From contig NZ_JAMWYY010000005.1 of the NCBI RefSeq assembly GCF_024305175.1, positions 23,802-87,801 of the forward strand: a stretch of DNA of 64,000 nucleotides, given 5' to 3'. Both the position numbers and the translations under genes were made by a program. This DNA comes from Flavobacterium sp. (GTDB lineage Bacteria > Bacteroidota > Bacteroidia > Flavobacteriales > Flavobacteriaceae). The notes beneath the pieces were generated by a model. It had not been told where the DNA came from, searched no databases, and was given only the letters and a program-made list of their open reading frames with translations. Of this stretch, positions 36,727-44,136 are shown piece by piece (position 1 is the stretch's first letter; every line of letters begins with the position of its first letter).

Positions 36727-36766
36727 GATTTAAAAATTGGTGAAGTAAATTGTAATAATATTAAAG

Positions 36767-36892
36767 GGCTGTCTCAAAAGGTTTAGGTGGAAGCTCGCAT
36801 ATCATTCTGATGTGATAAAGAATCTCTTAACATCAATGTTAGGATTTATAGCTTCAATACATTTCGCTCAAAATAACACTTTTAAGACAGCC
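36767..36892. mobile_element. MITE-like element with 14-bp inverted repeats
   Basis: GGCTGTCTCAAAAG at 36767-36780 and its inverted copy CTTTTAAGACAGCC at 36879-36892 (13 of 14 bases) flank a 126-bp segment with no gene. The repeat ends resemble those of IS1182-type transposons. No clear target duplication was seen, so it is probably old or partly decayed. Confidence 0.55.
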
Positions 36893-36896
36893 AATT

Positions 36897-37097
36897 TTAT
36901 TTCTTCAACATACTATACACTAATCTTAAAATCAATACTCCAGCAAATACATAAAGTATATATAAAGCTATAGTAAAAAAATTTATAATATAGTATGTAT
37001 CACCAATATTAAGAACAACATCATTCTCTCGTAAAACGTAGCCTATTATTAAAATCACTATTAATAAGATAGCCAAAAAAAATTTACTTGAGTTCAT
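36897..37097 (-). CDS. Small two-helix membrane protein
   Basis: 66 residues starting MNSSKFFLAILLIVILIIGYVL, with two hydrophobic segments (about 5-23 and 37-60) and a basic C-terminal end (YSMLKK). No family recognised. It lies immediately next to the MITE-like element, in the AT-rich accessory patch. Whether it is translated is unproven. Confidence 0.5.
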   Translation of the reverse strand: MNSSKFFLAILLIVILIIGYVLRENDVVLNIGDTYYIINFFTIALYILYVFAGVLILRLVYSMLKK

Positions 37098-37137
37098 TAT
37101 AGCTTATTATTATAAAATTAAGATACGGTATACAGTA

Positions 37138-37269
37138 TTATCTATCTTCTTTTAATTTTTTAATCTTAAGTTTAAGGTACGTCCTTAATAACAGATATAA
37201 GTATATACCTAGTATTATAGGTATTAACATAAAAATAGAGGGTAGAATGGTTAAAAAAATTTCTTTCAT
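37138..37269 (-). CDS. Very small single-helix membrane protein (43 residues)
   Basis: An ATG at 37269 opens a 43-residue frame ending at a TAA at 37138-37140. The product has a hydrophobic N-terminal two thirds (MKEIFLTILPSIFMLIPIIL and on) and a strongly basic end (LKIKKLKEDR), the look of a type I or toxin-like small membrane protein. It lies 40 bp upstream of the 66-residue small membrane protein on the same strand. The remaining stretch 37270-37482 has no gene I can support; it is AT-rich with only short fragments of open frame. Confidence 0.45.
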   Translation of the reverse strand: MKEIFLTILPSIFMLIPIILGIYLYLLLRTYLKLKIKKLKEDR

Positions 37270-37482
37270 GTCTTGTCGGTTAATTAATGCTCTTTAGTTG
37301 TGCATAAATAATCGAACCAGTATTTTTATTTACTCTAATAATTATTTGTTTCCTGCTTATTATACCAATTTACATGTCGCCTATGCTAATGCCCATAAGG
37401 ATATAACTTCTTTATAGTAATTTCAGCAAACATAGTTATTATATAAAAACTATTAATAAGTAAATATGGCTATTTTTATAAT

Positions 37483-38007
37483 CTAAGTTAAATATGGTAT
37501 AAATTTTAGATGTAACTTCCATTTACCACTTATTTTTTCATACACATAACCATATCCTTCCCCCTCCCATGAAGTATTATTAGAAAGCATATTAACAATT
37601 ATTACGGCATATTTGCCGTCTTCTGAGTATATAGGTCTTGAAAGTGAAACATATATTTTACCATCATTATTGACTTTAATAACTTCTCCAAAATTTTTTA
37701 TGATTTGTAATTTATCCTTAACATCGGATGGACTAAAAAGATGTTTCTTCCATTTTTCTTTACTAAAGCTTTTATAATGAAATTTTTGTGGAAATTCAAT
37801 CAATTCCATAGTCGTAAAACCTTCCAAATAATCATCTGTTGTTGATACATCCGGAATCTCCAATAATCGGTATGCATCCCATTTGGTATAATTACCTAAA
37901 GCAAGCTGCGCTATTTCATAGTCACTACTATCTTCTAATTGAATTCCTTGTTTAGATGAACAACTCAATAAGATAATTATTATGAATGTGGAAAGAAATG
38001 TTTTCAT
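37483..38007 (-). CDS. Hypothetical lipoprotein
   Basis: 174 residues with a lipoprotein signal peptide (MKTFLSTFIIIILLSCSSKQ; lipobox LLSC, cysteine at 16). The mature part has a GKYAVIIVNMLS segment and ends WKLHLKFIPYLT, consistent with a small beta-rich domain. No family recognised. It follows the HExxH lipoprotein gene by 12 bp and is likely co-transcribed, so it may act with it. Confidence 0.7.
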   Translation of the reverse strand: MKTFLSTFIIIILLSCSSKQGIQLEDSSDYEIAQLALGNYTKWDAYRLLEIPDVSTTDDYLEGFTTMELIEFPQKFHYKSFSKEKWKKHLFSPSDVKDKLQIIKNFGEVIKVNNDGKIYVSLSRPIYSEDGKYAVIIVNMLSNNTSWEGEGYGYVYEKISGKWKLHLKFIPYLT

Positions 38008-38019
38008 TATATATAATTA

Positions 38020-39141
38020 TTAGTTGCAAGAGTTTGAATTACTATGAGGTAACTGTCCATTCCACTCCGAATTTTTTTCTTCAGCAGTAATAATATCTCT
38101 AATTATCTGTCGCTCGTTACTGCTTGGAATTAGATTAATGAATTCTGGATTTGTAACATATCCTCCATTCATACCAATATCTGTAAGTCCCTGCCATGCC
38201 ATTGCATTGTAAAAAGAATCAGGTAAATTGTATCCTTTACCTACTGCATAAGCTTTCAAAGCATCTCCTAAGTTCTGAATATATTGAGTCATAAAAGCAT
38301 GATGTTGTTGCGGCCCAACAGCGACTTCATTTAAATATGCTTGTATCAATTGGGCGTAAGTGGGATTATCTTCGATTGTATGAATACAATTATTATATTC
38401 GAAATATAATAATATCGCATGTAAGTTTTCATGTATTATAGTCATAGCAATTGATAAGTCAGTAGAAGTAGTGATATAATCATGATTCAATTCAATAATC
38501 AAATTATAAGCTGGCTCATTTAAACTATTCGTTGTTACAGGGTTTGGTTGTTTAAAACGTGTACGACCCTTTGTTAATTGAGGTAATTCATGTGAAACCT
38601 TATAATGTATATTATGAGAACCTGTTGCTAAAGGATTAGCAAAAATTGCGTTGAAAATCTGACTCATATCTGAAGCTGAATTATATATATCTTTCACGAT
38701 ATTATTTTGACAAGCTGGGTATACAGTATTTAAAATATTATTTGGTATATCACCATTCTCAATATCTTCTATAGCATTTTCGGCAGCCTCTATACTCTCA
38801 TGTGAGTACTCTTCATCTTCCAAAAATTCAAGTATTTGTTTAGCAAATTCATTGTTATTTGAATTCTGCATAGCAAAATCAAGTATCTGGTGTGCCAATT
38901 GCTCCCTATCCTCGTCAAATGGTATGCGGTTACCCAGCAGGTTCATTAGCCCGTCCTTTACTTTTTTATTAAAAATCCTGCTCAGCCAAAATTTTTCTGC
39001 TTCAGTTAAATCAAATTTAAAGGTTTCATAAGTTAAATCTATAACTGGTAATGTTACAACAGGGGGGGGCAAATTCAGGATCGTTACCGCCACCCCCTCC
39101 ACCAGGCCCTCCGGGGTTAGGCACGGGGCCGGGAGCATCAA
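38020..39141 (-). CDS. C-terminal part of a frameshifted HExxH lipoprotein
   Basis: This open frame carries the C-terminal 346 residues of a larger protein; its first 27 codons are out of frame with the real N-terminus. The catalytic-looking HENLH (codon 237 here, near base 38433) within MTIIHENLHAILLYFE fits an HExxH zincin, and QQHHAFMTQYI downstream could supply a third ligand. The frame connects to the upstream ORF if one C is removed from the C8 run at 39062-39069, giving a 606-residue lipoprotein. As sequenced this part would not be made from a normal start. Activity is inferred from the motif only. Confidence 0.7.
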   Translation of the reverse strand: MMLPAPCLTPEGLVEGVAVTILNLPPPVVTLPVIDLTYETFKFDLTEAEKFWLSRIFNKKVKDGLMNLLGNRIPFDEDREQLAHQILDFAMQNSNNNEFAKQILEFLEDEEYSHESIEAAENAIEDIENGDIPNNILNTVYPACQNNIVKDIYNSASDMSQIFNAIFANPLATGSHNIHYKVSHELPQLTKGRTRFKQPNPVTTNSLNEPAYNLIIELNHDYITTSTDLSIAMTIIHENLHAILLYFEYNNCIHTIEDNPTYAQLIQAYLNEVAVGPQQHHAFMTQYIQNLGDALKAYAVGKGYNLPDSFYNAMAWQGLTDIGMNGGYVTNPEFINLIPSSNERQIIRDIITAEEKNSEWNGQLPHSNSNSCN

Positions 39142-39841
39142 AATCAGGTACCATTATTATTATATTCGGACCTCCCCCGCCAACGCTACCACCATTTCCG
39201 TTTTCTGTTACAGATAAAGAAGTTGGGCATTCTATATAAACTTCATAGTAAAATTCACCCCCACTGTATTGCTCAGTTATTGGATGATAAAAAGTGCGAT
39301 AAAAACAATTGCCATTTTCATCTCTGTGGATAACATGCTGTCCACGTCCATTAGAACTTTTTACAATATATTTATTTTCTAAATTATCGATAGACACATC
39401 ATTGTTTAAATCTTTTACATCTATATAGTCAAGCCTATAATCAAATATATAAGATGATGTATTTTGTGCATCATCTTCTAATATCACAAGATTTTCAAAT
39501 CGTTCAGACACTACACCATCCCTGTAAATCTGAAAAGTATAGGTTTTATACTTATCATATTCAATTACCTTTACCTGCCTGTCATCATAAAAGAATCCGT
39601 TAATAGTATCATTAACAATAGCTTTTGATGACATTGAGCTTCTATCAGCCGCTCTGTTCAATTCGGCATAAGCCTTAGAATTCTTTTTAAATTCTTCAAA
39701 AGAAATGGTTTTAACATTAATAGCGCCGGATTGGGTACTGCCAGAGGTGGTAATATCATTGTCGTCATTTTGGCAGTTAGTAAAAATCAGCAACACGCAT
39801 GTTGCCATAGCAGCAGTAAGCAGCCTGAGAAATTTTTTCAT
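39026..39841 (-). CDS. N-terminal part of a frameshifted HExxH lipoprotein
   Basis: As sequenced this frame gives 271 residues. It begins with a lipoprotein signal (MKKFLRLLTAAMATCVLLIFTNCQND; lipobox FTNC), followed by a ~200-residue domain with YKTYTFQIYRDG and a glycine/proline-rich linker (about residue 227-258). After EFAPP the last 11 residues are the product of a frameshift. A good promoter is centred 35 bp upstream. With one fewer C in the run at 39062-39069 it would read through into the HExxH domain. It could be a sequencing error, an inactive gene, or a phase-variable gene. Confidence 0.75.
   Translation of the reverse strand: MKKFLRLLTAAMATCVLLIFTNCQNDDNDITTSGSTQSGAINVKTISFEEFKKNSKAYAELNRAADRSSMSSKAIVNDTINGFFYDDRQVKVIEYDKYKTYTFQIYRDGVVSERFENLVILEDDAQNTSSYIFDYRLDYIDVKDLNNDVSIDNLENKYIVKSSNGRGQHVIHRDENGNCFYRTFYHPITEQYSGGEFYYEVYIECPTSLSVTENGNGGSVGGGGPNIIIMVPDFDAPGPVPNPGGPGGGGGGNDPEFAPPCCNITSYRFNL
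39062..39069. repeat. Homopolymer of eight G (C on the coding strand) at the frameshift site
   Basis: The run of 8 G follows AAC-A on the plus strand. On the coding strand the sequence reads GAATTTG-C8-TGTTG; seven Cs restore the long frame. Such runs are prone to slippage in vivo and to error in sequencing. Confidence 0.9.
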
Positions 39842-39861
39842 TGTTTGTAATTTTAGTTGGA

Positions 39862-39891
39862 CAAAAATAATCCTTCGATTATTATTTACAA
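39862..39891 (-). promoter_or_regulatory. Promoter of the HExxH lipoprotein gene
   Basis: On the minus strand TTG (39889-39891) is followed by 19 bp and TATTTTTG (39862-39869), matching the Bacteroidota consensus TTG-N19-TAnnTTTG. Transcription would start about 14 bp before the ATG at 39841. Confidence 0.6.
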
Positions 39892-40089
39892 TTATAACAA
39901 TTATTCGATATTCTTATTGCGCTTATTCCTGTTAATAAATTGTTAATTATTATTTCAGCATTAAAAAAAATCATCAATTAGTGTGGCTATATAAATTTTC
40001 AAAAAAAACTTCATCGGGCTTTTTCCAGTTTCAAAATTTCGGCAAAATCATTAATATCATAAAGCTTTTTTTTACCAAAACTGAAAGGC

Positions 40090-40551
40090 TTAAAGTATAT
40101 TTTTTCGTGATAGATAATCCTGTAGCATAATTGTTGCCGAAATTTCATCTACAAGGGCTTTATTTTGCCTCTGTTTCTTCTTTAAGCCACTATCAATCAT
40201 GGTTTGGAAAGCCATTTTGCTGGTAAAACGTTCATCTATCCCTTCTATAGGCATATCAGGGAAGGCTTTTTTAAACTTTTCTGTAAAAGTAGCAACAAGC
40301 GGTGCGCTTTGAGACGGCTCATTATTCATTTGCTTAGGAATGCCTATTATAACCTTTTCTACCTTTTCATTAGTAAAGTACGCTTGAAGCCATGCAATGG
40401 CCGATTCTGATGCTATTGTGGTTAAGCCAGTTGCTATCATCTGCATTTCGTCTGTTACTGCTATGCCTGTACGCTTTAATCCGTAATCGATTGCCATTAT
40501 TCTTCCCTTTCCTCTGTTACCGAACAGTGACATAGTATTATCTTTACCCAT
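40090..40551 (-). CDS. ruvX: Holliday junction resolvase RuvX (YqgF)
   Basis: 153 residues from the ATG at 40551. The RNase-H-fold motifs are present: RIMAIDYGLKRTGIAVTD (first catalytic Asp), IGIPKQM, then GIDERFTSKMAFQ (Glu/Arg) and KALVDEISATIMLQDYL (last Asp). Known members act in 16S rRNA 5'-end maturation and have been linked to recombination. Internal ATGs at 40533 and 40497 are also possible starts. It is separated from def by the accessory region at 33.9-39.9 kb. Confidence 0.93.
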   Translation of the reverse strand: MGKDNTMSLFGNRGKGRIMAIDYGLKRTGIAVTDEMQMIATGLTTIASESAIAWLQAYFTNEKVEKVIIGIPKQMNNEPSQSAPLVATFTEKFKKAFPDMPIEGIDERFTSKMAFQTMIDSGLKKKQRQNKALVDEISATIMLQDYLSRKNIL

Positions 40552-40577
40552 ATATACTGCTTAATCTTTAGTTTAAT

Positions 40578-41312
40578 CTATAACTTGCCCATCCGCAAAA
40601 GTAACGGAAAGGTTACCTGTTTGTCGTTATTTTCCCAGCTAATTTTTAATTCTTCTTCAATTAAGCTGAAAGGATTTATCCCTTTCTGCTCTTTATAATG
40701 CTGCACTGCCGACCATGTTTGCAGGTACCCTGCAAGTTGTTCAAAATCCCATGTAAAGGTATTGACAAAGTTTCTATCCGTATAAATCTCGTTGAAAGGA
40801 AACGGAATGGTTTTATAGTTTTCATCAAGGTAGCGTCTTTCAGCATCCCAGTACGGGCCCACAATGTCATGATAAAACCTTCTTATTATCTTGTCAGATT
40901 CATTGTTAGTCCGCAAAAGCCCGTAACCCATAACTGCTATAATGCCTCCGGGTTTCATAATGCGGTAAACCTCTTTATAAAATGCATCAAACTTAAACCA
41001 GTGAACCGCCTGTGCCACTGTAATCAGGTCGAACTTGTTATCATTAAAACCTGTAGCTTCGGCTGGTTGCCTGCTGTAAAATATATTGTCTTTGCTTACA
41101 GCATGTTCAAGCTGTTTACTGCTGATATCTGTAGCATATATTTCTTTAAAGTAAGGTGAAAATAAAGCTGCAACCTGTCCGTTGCCCGTAGCAACATCTA
41201 AAGCACAATTTCTACCCACTGCGAAAGATAAGATATACGACACCATTTCCTCCGGATAGGCAGGACGGTATTTTGAATATTCTTTTGCAAGTGCCGAAAA
41301 ATTGTCTTTCAT
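40578..41312 (-). CDS. Class I SAM-dependent methyltransferase
   Basis: 244 residues from the ATG at 41312 (MKDNFSALAKEYSKYRPAYP); the frame is open upstream but the extra 49 codons cross the divergent dapD leader. The SAM-binding region has CALDVATGNGQVAALF, then IYATDIS and FDLITVAQAVHWF, matching the UbiE/Methyltransf_11 pattern. The target is unknown. It is divergent from dapD. Confidence 0.88.
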   Translation of the reverse strand: MKDNFSALAKEYSKYRPAYPEEMVSYILSFAVGRNCALDVATGNGQVAALFSPYFKEIYATDISSKQLEHAVSKDNIFYSRQPAEATGFNDNKFDLITVAQAVHWFKFDAFYKEVYRIMKPGGIIAVMGYGLLRTNNESDKIIRRFYHDIVGPYWDAERRYLDENYKTIPFPFNEIYTDRNFVNTFTWDFEQLAGYLQTWSAVQHYKEQKGINPFSLIEEELKISWENNDKQVTFPLLLRMGKL

Positions 41313-41422
41313 GATTGACAGATTTTTAGTAAATTTAATTATTTCCTGCACTTTATGGAAACGAACGGAAAAGATTTGTATTTTGCCCGAATGTTTTAAC
41401 GATGATAATTTACAGGGATTGT

Positions 41423-41430
41423 TATCTTTG
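41423..41430 (+). promoter_or_regulatory. -7 element of dapD
   Basis: TATCTTTG, 18 bp before the ATG at 41449, fits TAnnTTTG. This supports the downstream ATG as the start. Confidence 0.5.
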
Positions 41431-41448
41431 CCCAAAAACAAAATTGCC

Positions 41449-42264
41449 ATGAATACCATACAAACCCTTATAGAGCAGGCCTGGGATAACAGGCAACTGC
41501 TTCAGGAAGAGAAAACCATAAAAGCCATACAGGAAGTAATTGATATGCTTGACGCAGGAAAGCTGCGTGTAGCAGAACCCGGCAATGATGGCTGGAAGGT
41601 AAACGAATGGGTTAAAAAAGCTGTTGTACTTTACTTTCCTATCCGCAAAATGGAAACGCTGGAAGCAGGGATTTTTGAGTATCATGACAAAATGCCGCTA
41701 AAGCATAATTATGCTGAAAAAGGGATTCGCGTAGTACCCAATGCCGTGGCACGCCACGGGGCATATATAGCATCAGGCGTTATATTAATGCCCAGTTATG
41801 TAAACATAGGTGCTTATGTAGATGAAGGTACTATGGTTGACACATGGGCTACTGTGGGCAGTTGTGCACAAATTGGTAAAAACGTTCACCTTAGCGGCGG
41901 TGTGGGCATAGGCGGGGTTTTAGAACCGTTGCAGGCCGCACCCGTAATAATAGAAGATGGTGCCTTTATAGGCTCACGTTGTATAGTGGTAGAAGGTGTA
42001 AGGGTAGAAACTGAAGCTGTTCTTGGCGCAAATGTATGCCTTACCGCATCTACTAAAATTATTGATGTTACAGGCAATGAACCGGTAGAAATGAAAGGGG
42101 TTGTGCCTGCCAGGTCTGTAGTAATACCCGGCAGCTACACTAAAAAATTTGCCGCAGGCGAATATCAGGTGCCTTGCGCGCTTATAATTGGTAAACGCAA
42201 GCCTTCTACCGATTTAAAAACCTCGCTCAACAATGCTTTAAGGGAATATGATGTAGCGGTTTAA
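41449..42264 (+). CDS. dapD: 2,3,4,5-tetrahydropyridine-2,6-dicarboxylate N-succinyltransferase
   Basis: 271 residues from the ATG at 41449 (MNTIQTLIEQAWDN). Its left-handed beta-helix has VPNAVARHGAYIASGVILMPSYVNIGAYVDEGTMVDTW and GIGGVLEPLQAAPVIIEDGAFIGS, typical of DapD. It succinylates tetrahydrodipicolinate in the diaminopimelate and lysine pathway that feeds peptidoglycan synthesis. The glycosyltransferase gene begins 9 bp after its stop, so they are likely co-transcribed. Confidence 0.96.
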   Translation: MNTIQTLIEQAWDNRQLLQEEKTIKAIQEVIDMLDAGKLRVAEPGNDGWKVNEWVKKAVVLYFPIRKMETLEAGIFEYHDKMPLKHNYAEKGIRVVPNAVARHGAYIASGVILMPSYVNIGAYVDEGTMVDTWATVGSCAQIGKNVHLSGGVGIGGVLEPLQAAPVIIEDGAFIGSRCIVVEGVRVETEAVLGANVCLTASTKIIDVTGNEPVEMKGVVPARSVVIPGSYTKKFAAGEYQVPCALIIGKRKPSTDLKTSLNNALREYDVAV

Positions 42265-42273
42265 AAACTGATA

Positions 42274-44136
42274 ATGAGCGGAAACCAAACTAAAATATCT
42301 GCGCTTGCCATTGTTTTTAATGAAGAGCACAACATAAGGGAGTACCTGCAAAACATGTCGTTTGCCGACGAAATTGTAGTGGTGGACTCTTTTAGTACCG
42401 ACATGACTCCTGCTATTATACAGGAGGAATTTCCTCATGTGCGCTTTTACCAGCGCGTTTTTGATGATTTCTCATCACAGCGTAACTATACATTAGATCT
42501 TGCCACACACGACTGGGTTGCTTTTTTTGATGCCGATGAAAGGATAACACCAAAAGGCATTAAAGAAATAACAGATGTTGTTAACAGCAATCCGGAAGAA
42601 GTTGCGCTTTGGGTAAAACGTATCTTTTACTACCAGGGCAAGCCACTGGTAAACAATAACTTTAACGAAGACCGTACAGCCCGTATATTCCGCAAGTCAA
42701 GATGCCGCTATTCTGATAAGCTGGTGCATGAAAAGCTTACCATAAACGGTAAAAGCCGCGTGCTTAAGTATGCTATAGAGCATTACTCTTTTATCAATAA
42801 AGAAGATTTTCTCCAGAAAAGGCTGCAATACTCCAAGCTAAAAGCCAAAGAGTTTTATAATGAAGGTATTACCACAAATGTGTTTCATTTCACGGTAAGG
42901 CCGGCTTTCCGGTTCTTTAAGTACTATGTGTTAAAGTTCGGGTTTATAAATGGCAGACAGGGCTTTGAGATTGCACGGATTTTAGGCTACCATGTTTATA
43001 TGCGGTATGTTTACCTGCGCGAAATGAACCGCAATTGCAGGAAGATACTGGTAATACAGCAAAAAATGATTGGGGATGTGCTGGCAAGCAGCAGTATTTG
43101 CAAAATGCTGAAAGAAGAATACCCGTGTTCGCGTATTGACTACCTTGTAAATACATTTACAACTCCTGTTGTAGAAAACAATCCTTATATAAACAGGATT
43201 ATACCCTTTGAAGACCGTTACCGCGAAAGCAAACGTGCATTTTTCAGTTTTTTAAAAGGGATACGCAAAACCGGATATGATGTGGTTATTGATGCCTACG
43301 GAAAGTGGGAAAGCGGAATAATTACCTCTTTCTCGGGAGCTAAAACCAAAATAGGCTATAAAAAGTGGTACACTTCTTTCTTTTATAATAAAACTGTGGA
43401 ACCTGATAAAACCGTATCAGGTTCGGCGTTATACCACCGGATGCAGCTGGCAGAAGCAGCTACAGGCACAAAACACGTTATTGAATATCCTAAAATATAC
43501 CTGACAGAACAGGAACAGGCAGTGGCTGCAGCCTATATGGCAGAAAAAACAGATGACTATAAGCCGGTTATAATGATAAGTGTATTGGGCAGCGACGATA
43601 TAAAGAGCCTGCCTGCGCAGGAAATGGCAAATATCATCAGCTTTATTGCCGCCACTATTGATGCTACATTGCTTTTTAATTACCTGCCATCGCAGGTTGA
43701 GAAGGCGAAAGAGATATACAATTTGTGCACTAAGCAGGCACGCGAAAAAATATTGTTTGACTTTTACGTTAAAGGGCTTAGGGACTTTTTAGGAATATTG
43801 TCGCAGTGTTCGGCGCTTATAGGCAATGAAGGCGGAGCTATTAATATGGCAAAAGCGCTTGGAGTACCTACATTTACAATTTTCTCACCGTGGATAAATA
43901 AAAACTCGTGGAACATGCTCACACAAACCGGTGAGCATATAGCTGTACACTTGCAGGATTATTATCCTGAAATTTACGGAGCCAAACACCCAAAAGAATT
44001 TAAAGAGAAATCTCTGGAGTTATATCCTAAGCTAAAGCTTAATTTGTTTGAAGACGATTTAAAATCGTTTTTAAACCATATTACGAAACAGGCGGAAGGC
44101 CGGGCTCCTTTACAATTCCGTAGGGAGTCCATTTAA
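42274..44136 (+). CDS. Fused glycosyltransferase: GT2 plus GT9 (heptosyltransferase-like)
   Basis: 620 residues. The N-terminal ~250 residues are a WaaE/KdtX-like GT2 domain (ALAIVFNEEHNIREYL, FADEIVVVDSFSTDMT, FFDADERI and the DxD-like motif). From about residue 255 a second enzyme begins (CRKILVIQQKMIGDVLASSSIC, then PFTxF SPWINK-type end with IGNEGGAINMAKALGVPTF), a GT9 family ADP-heptose:LPS heptosyltransferase-like domain. The join is only a few residues, as if two adjacent genes lost the stop between them. It likely transfers two successive sugars in lipopolysaccharide or another glycan. Its end overlaps the convergent GT2 gene by 56 bp. Confidence 0.9.
   Translation: MSGNQTKISALAIVFNEEHNIREYLQNMSFADEIVVVDSFSTDMTPAIIQEEFPHVRFYQRVFDDFSSQRNYTLDLATHDWVAFFDADERITPKGIKEITDVVNSNPEEVALWVKRIFYYQGKPLVNNNFNEDRTARIFRKSRCRYSDKLVHEKLTINGKSRVLKYAIEHYSFINKEDFLQKRLQYSKLKAKEFYNEGITTNVFHFTVRPAFRFFKYYVLKFGFINGRQGFEIARILGYHVYMRYVYLREMNRNCRKILVIQQKMIGDVLASSSICKMLKEEYPCSRIDYLVNTFTTPVVENNPYINRIIPFEDRYRESKRAFFSFLKGIRKTGYDVVIDAYGKWESGIITSFSGAKTKIGYKKWYTSFFYNKTVEPDKTVSGSALYHRMQLAEAATGTKHVIEYPKIYLTEQEQAVAAAYMAEKTDDYKPVIMISVLGSDDIKSLPAQEMANIISFIAATIDATLLFNYLPSQVEKAKEIYNLCTKQAREKILFDFYVKGLRDFLGILSQCSALIGNEGGAINMAKALGVPTFTIFSPWINKNSWNMLTQTGEHIAVHLQDYYPEIYGAKHPKEFKEKSLELYPKLKLNLFEDDLKSFLNHITKQAEGRAPLQFRRESI

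Noticed and set aside
37280..37370. Short minus-strand open fragment ending NTGSIIYAQLKSIN.
   Set aside because: About 27 codons with no ATG and no neighbour to join; taken as decayed or chance sequence.
39051..39239. A plus-strand frame of 62 codons rich in glycine and proline opposite the lipoprotein linker.
   Set aside because: It is the antisense of the glycine/proline-rich linker of the frameshifted gene; no promoter or family supports it.
40011..40139. An open stretch on the minus strand past the ruvX stop, in another frame, ending KLYDINDFAEILKLEKAR.
   Set aside because: It has no start codon, overlaps the end of ruvX and is only about 42 codons. ruvX already has its full expected length. 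It may be a remnant of a lost gene, but chance cannot be excluded.
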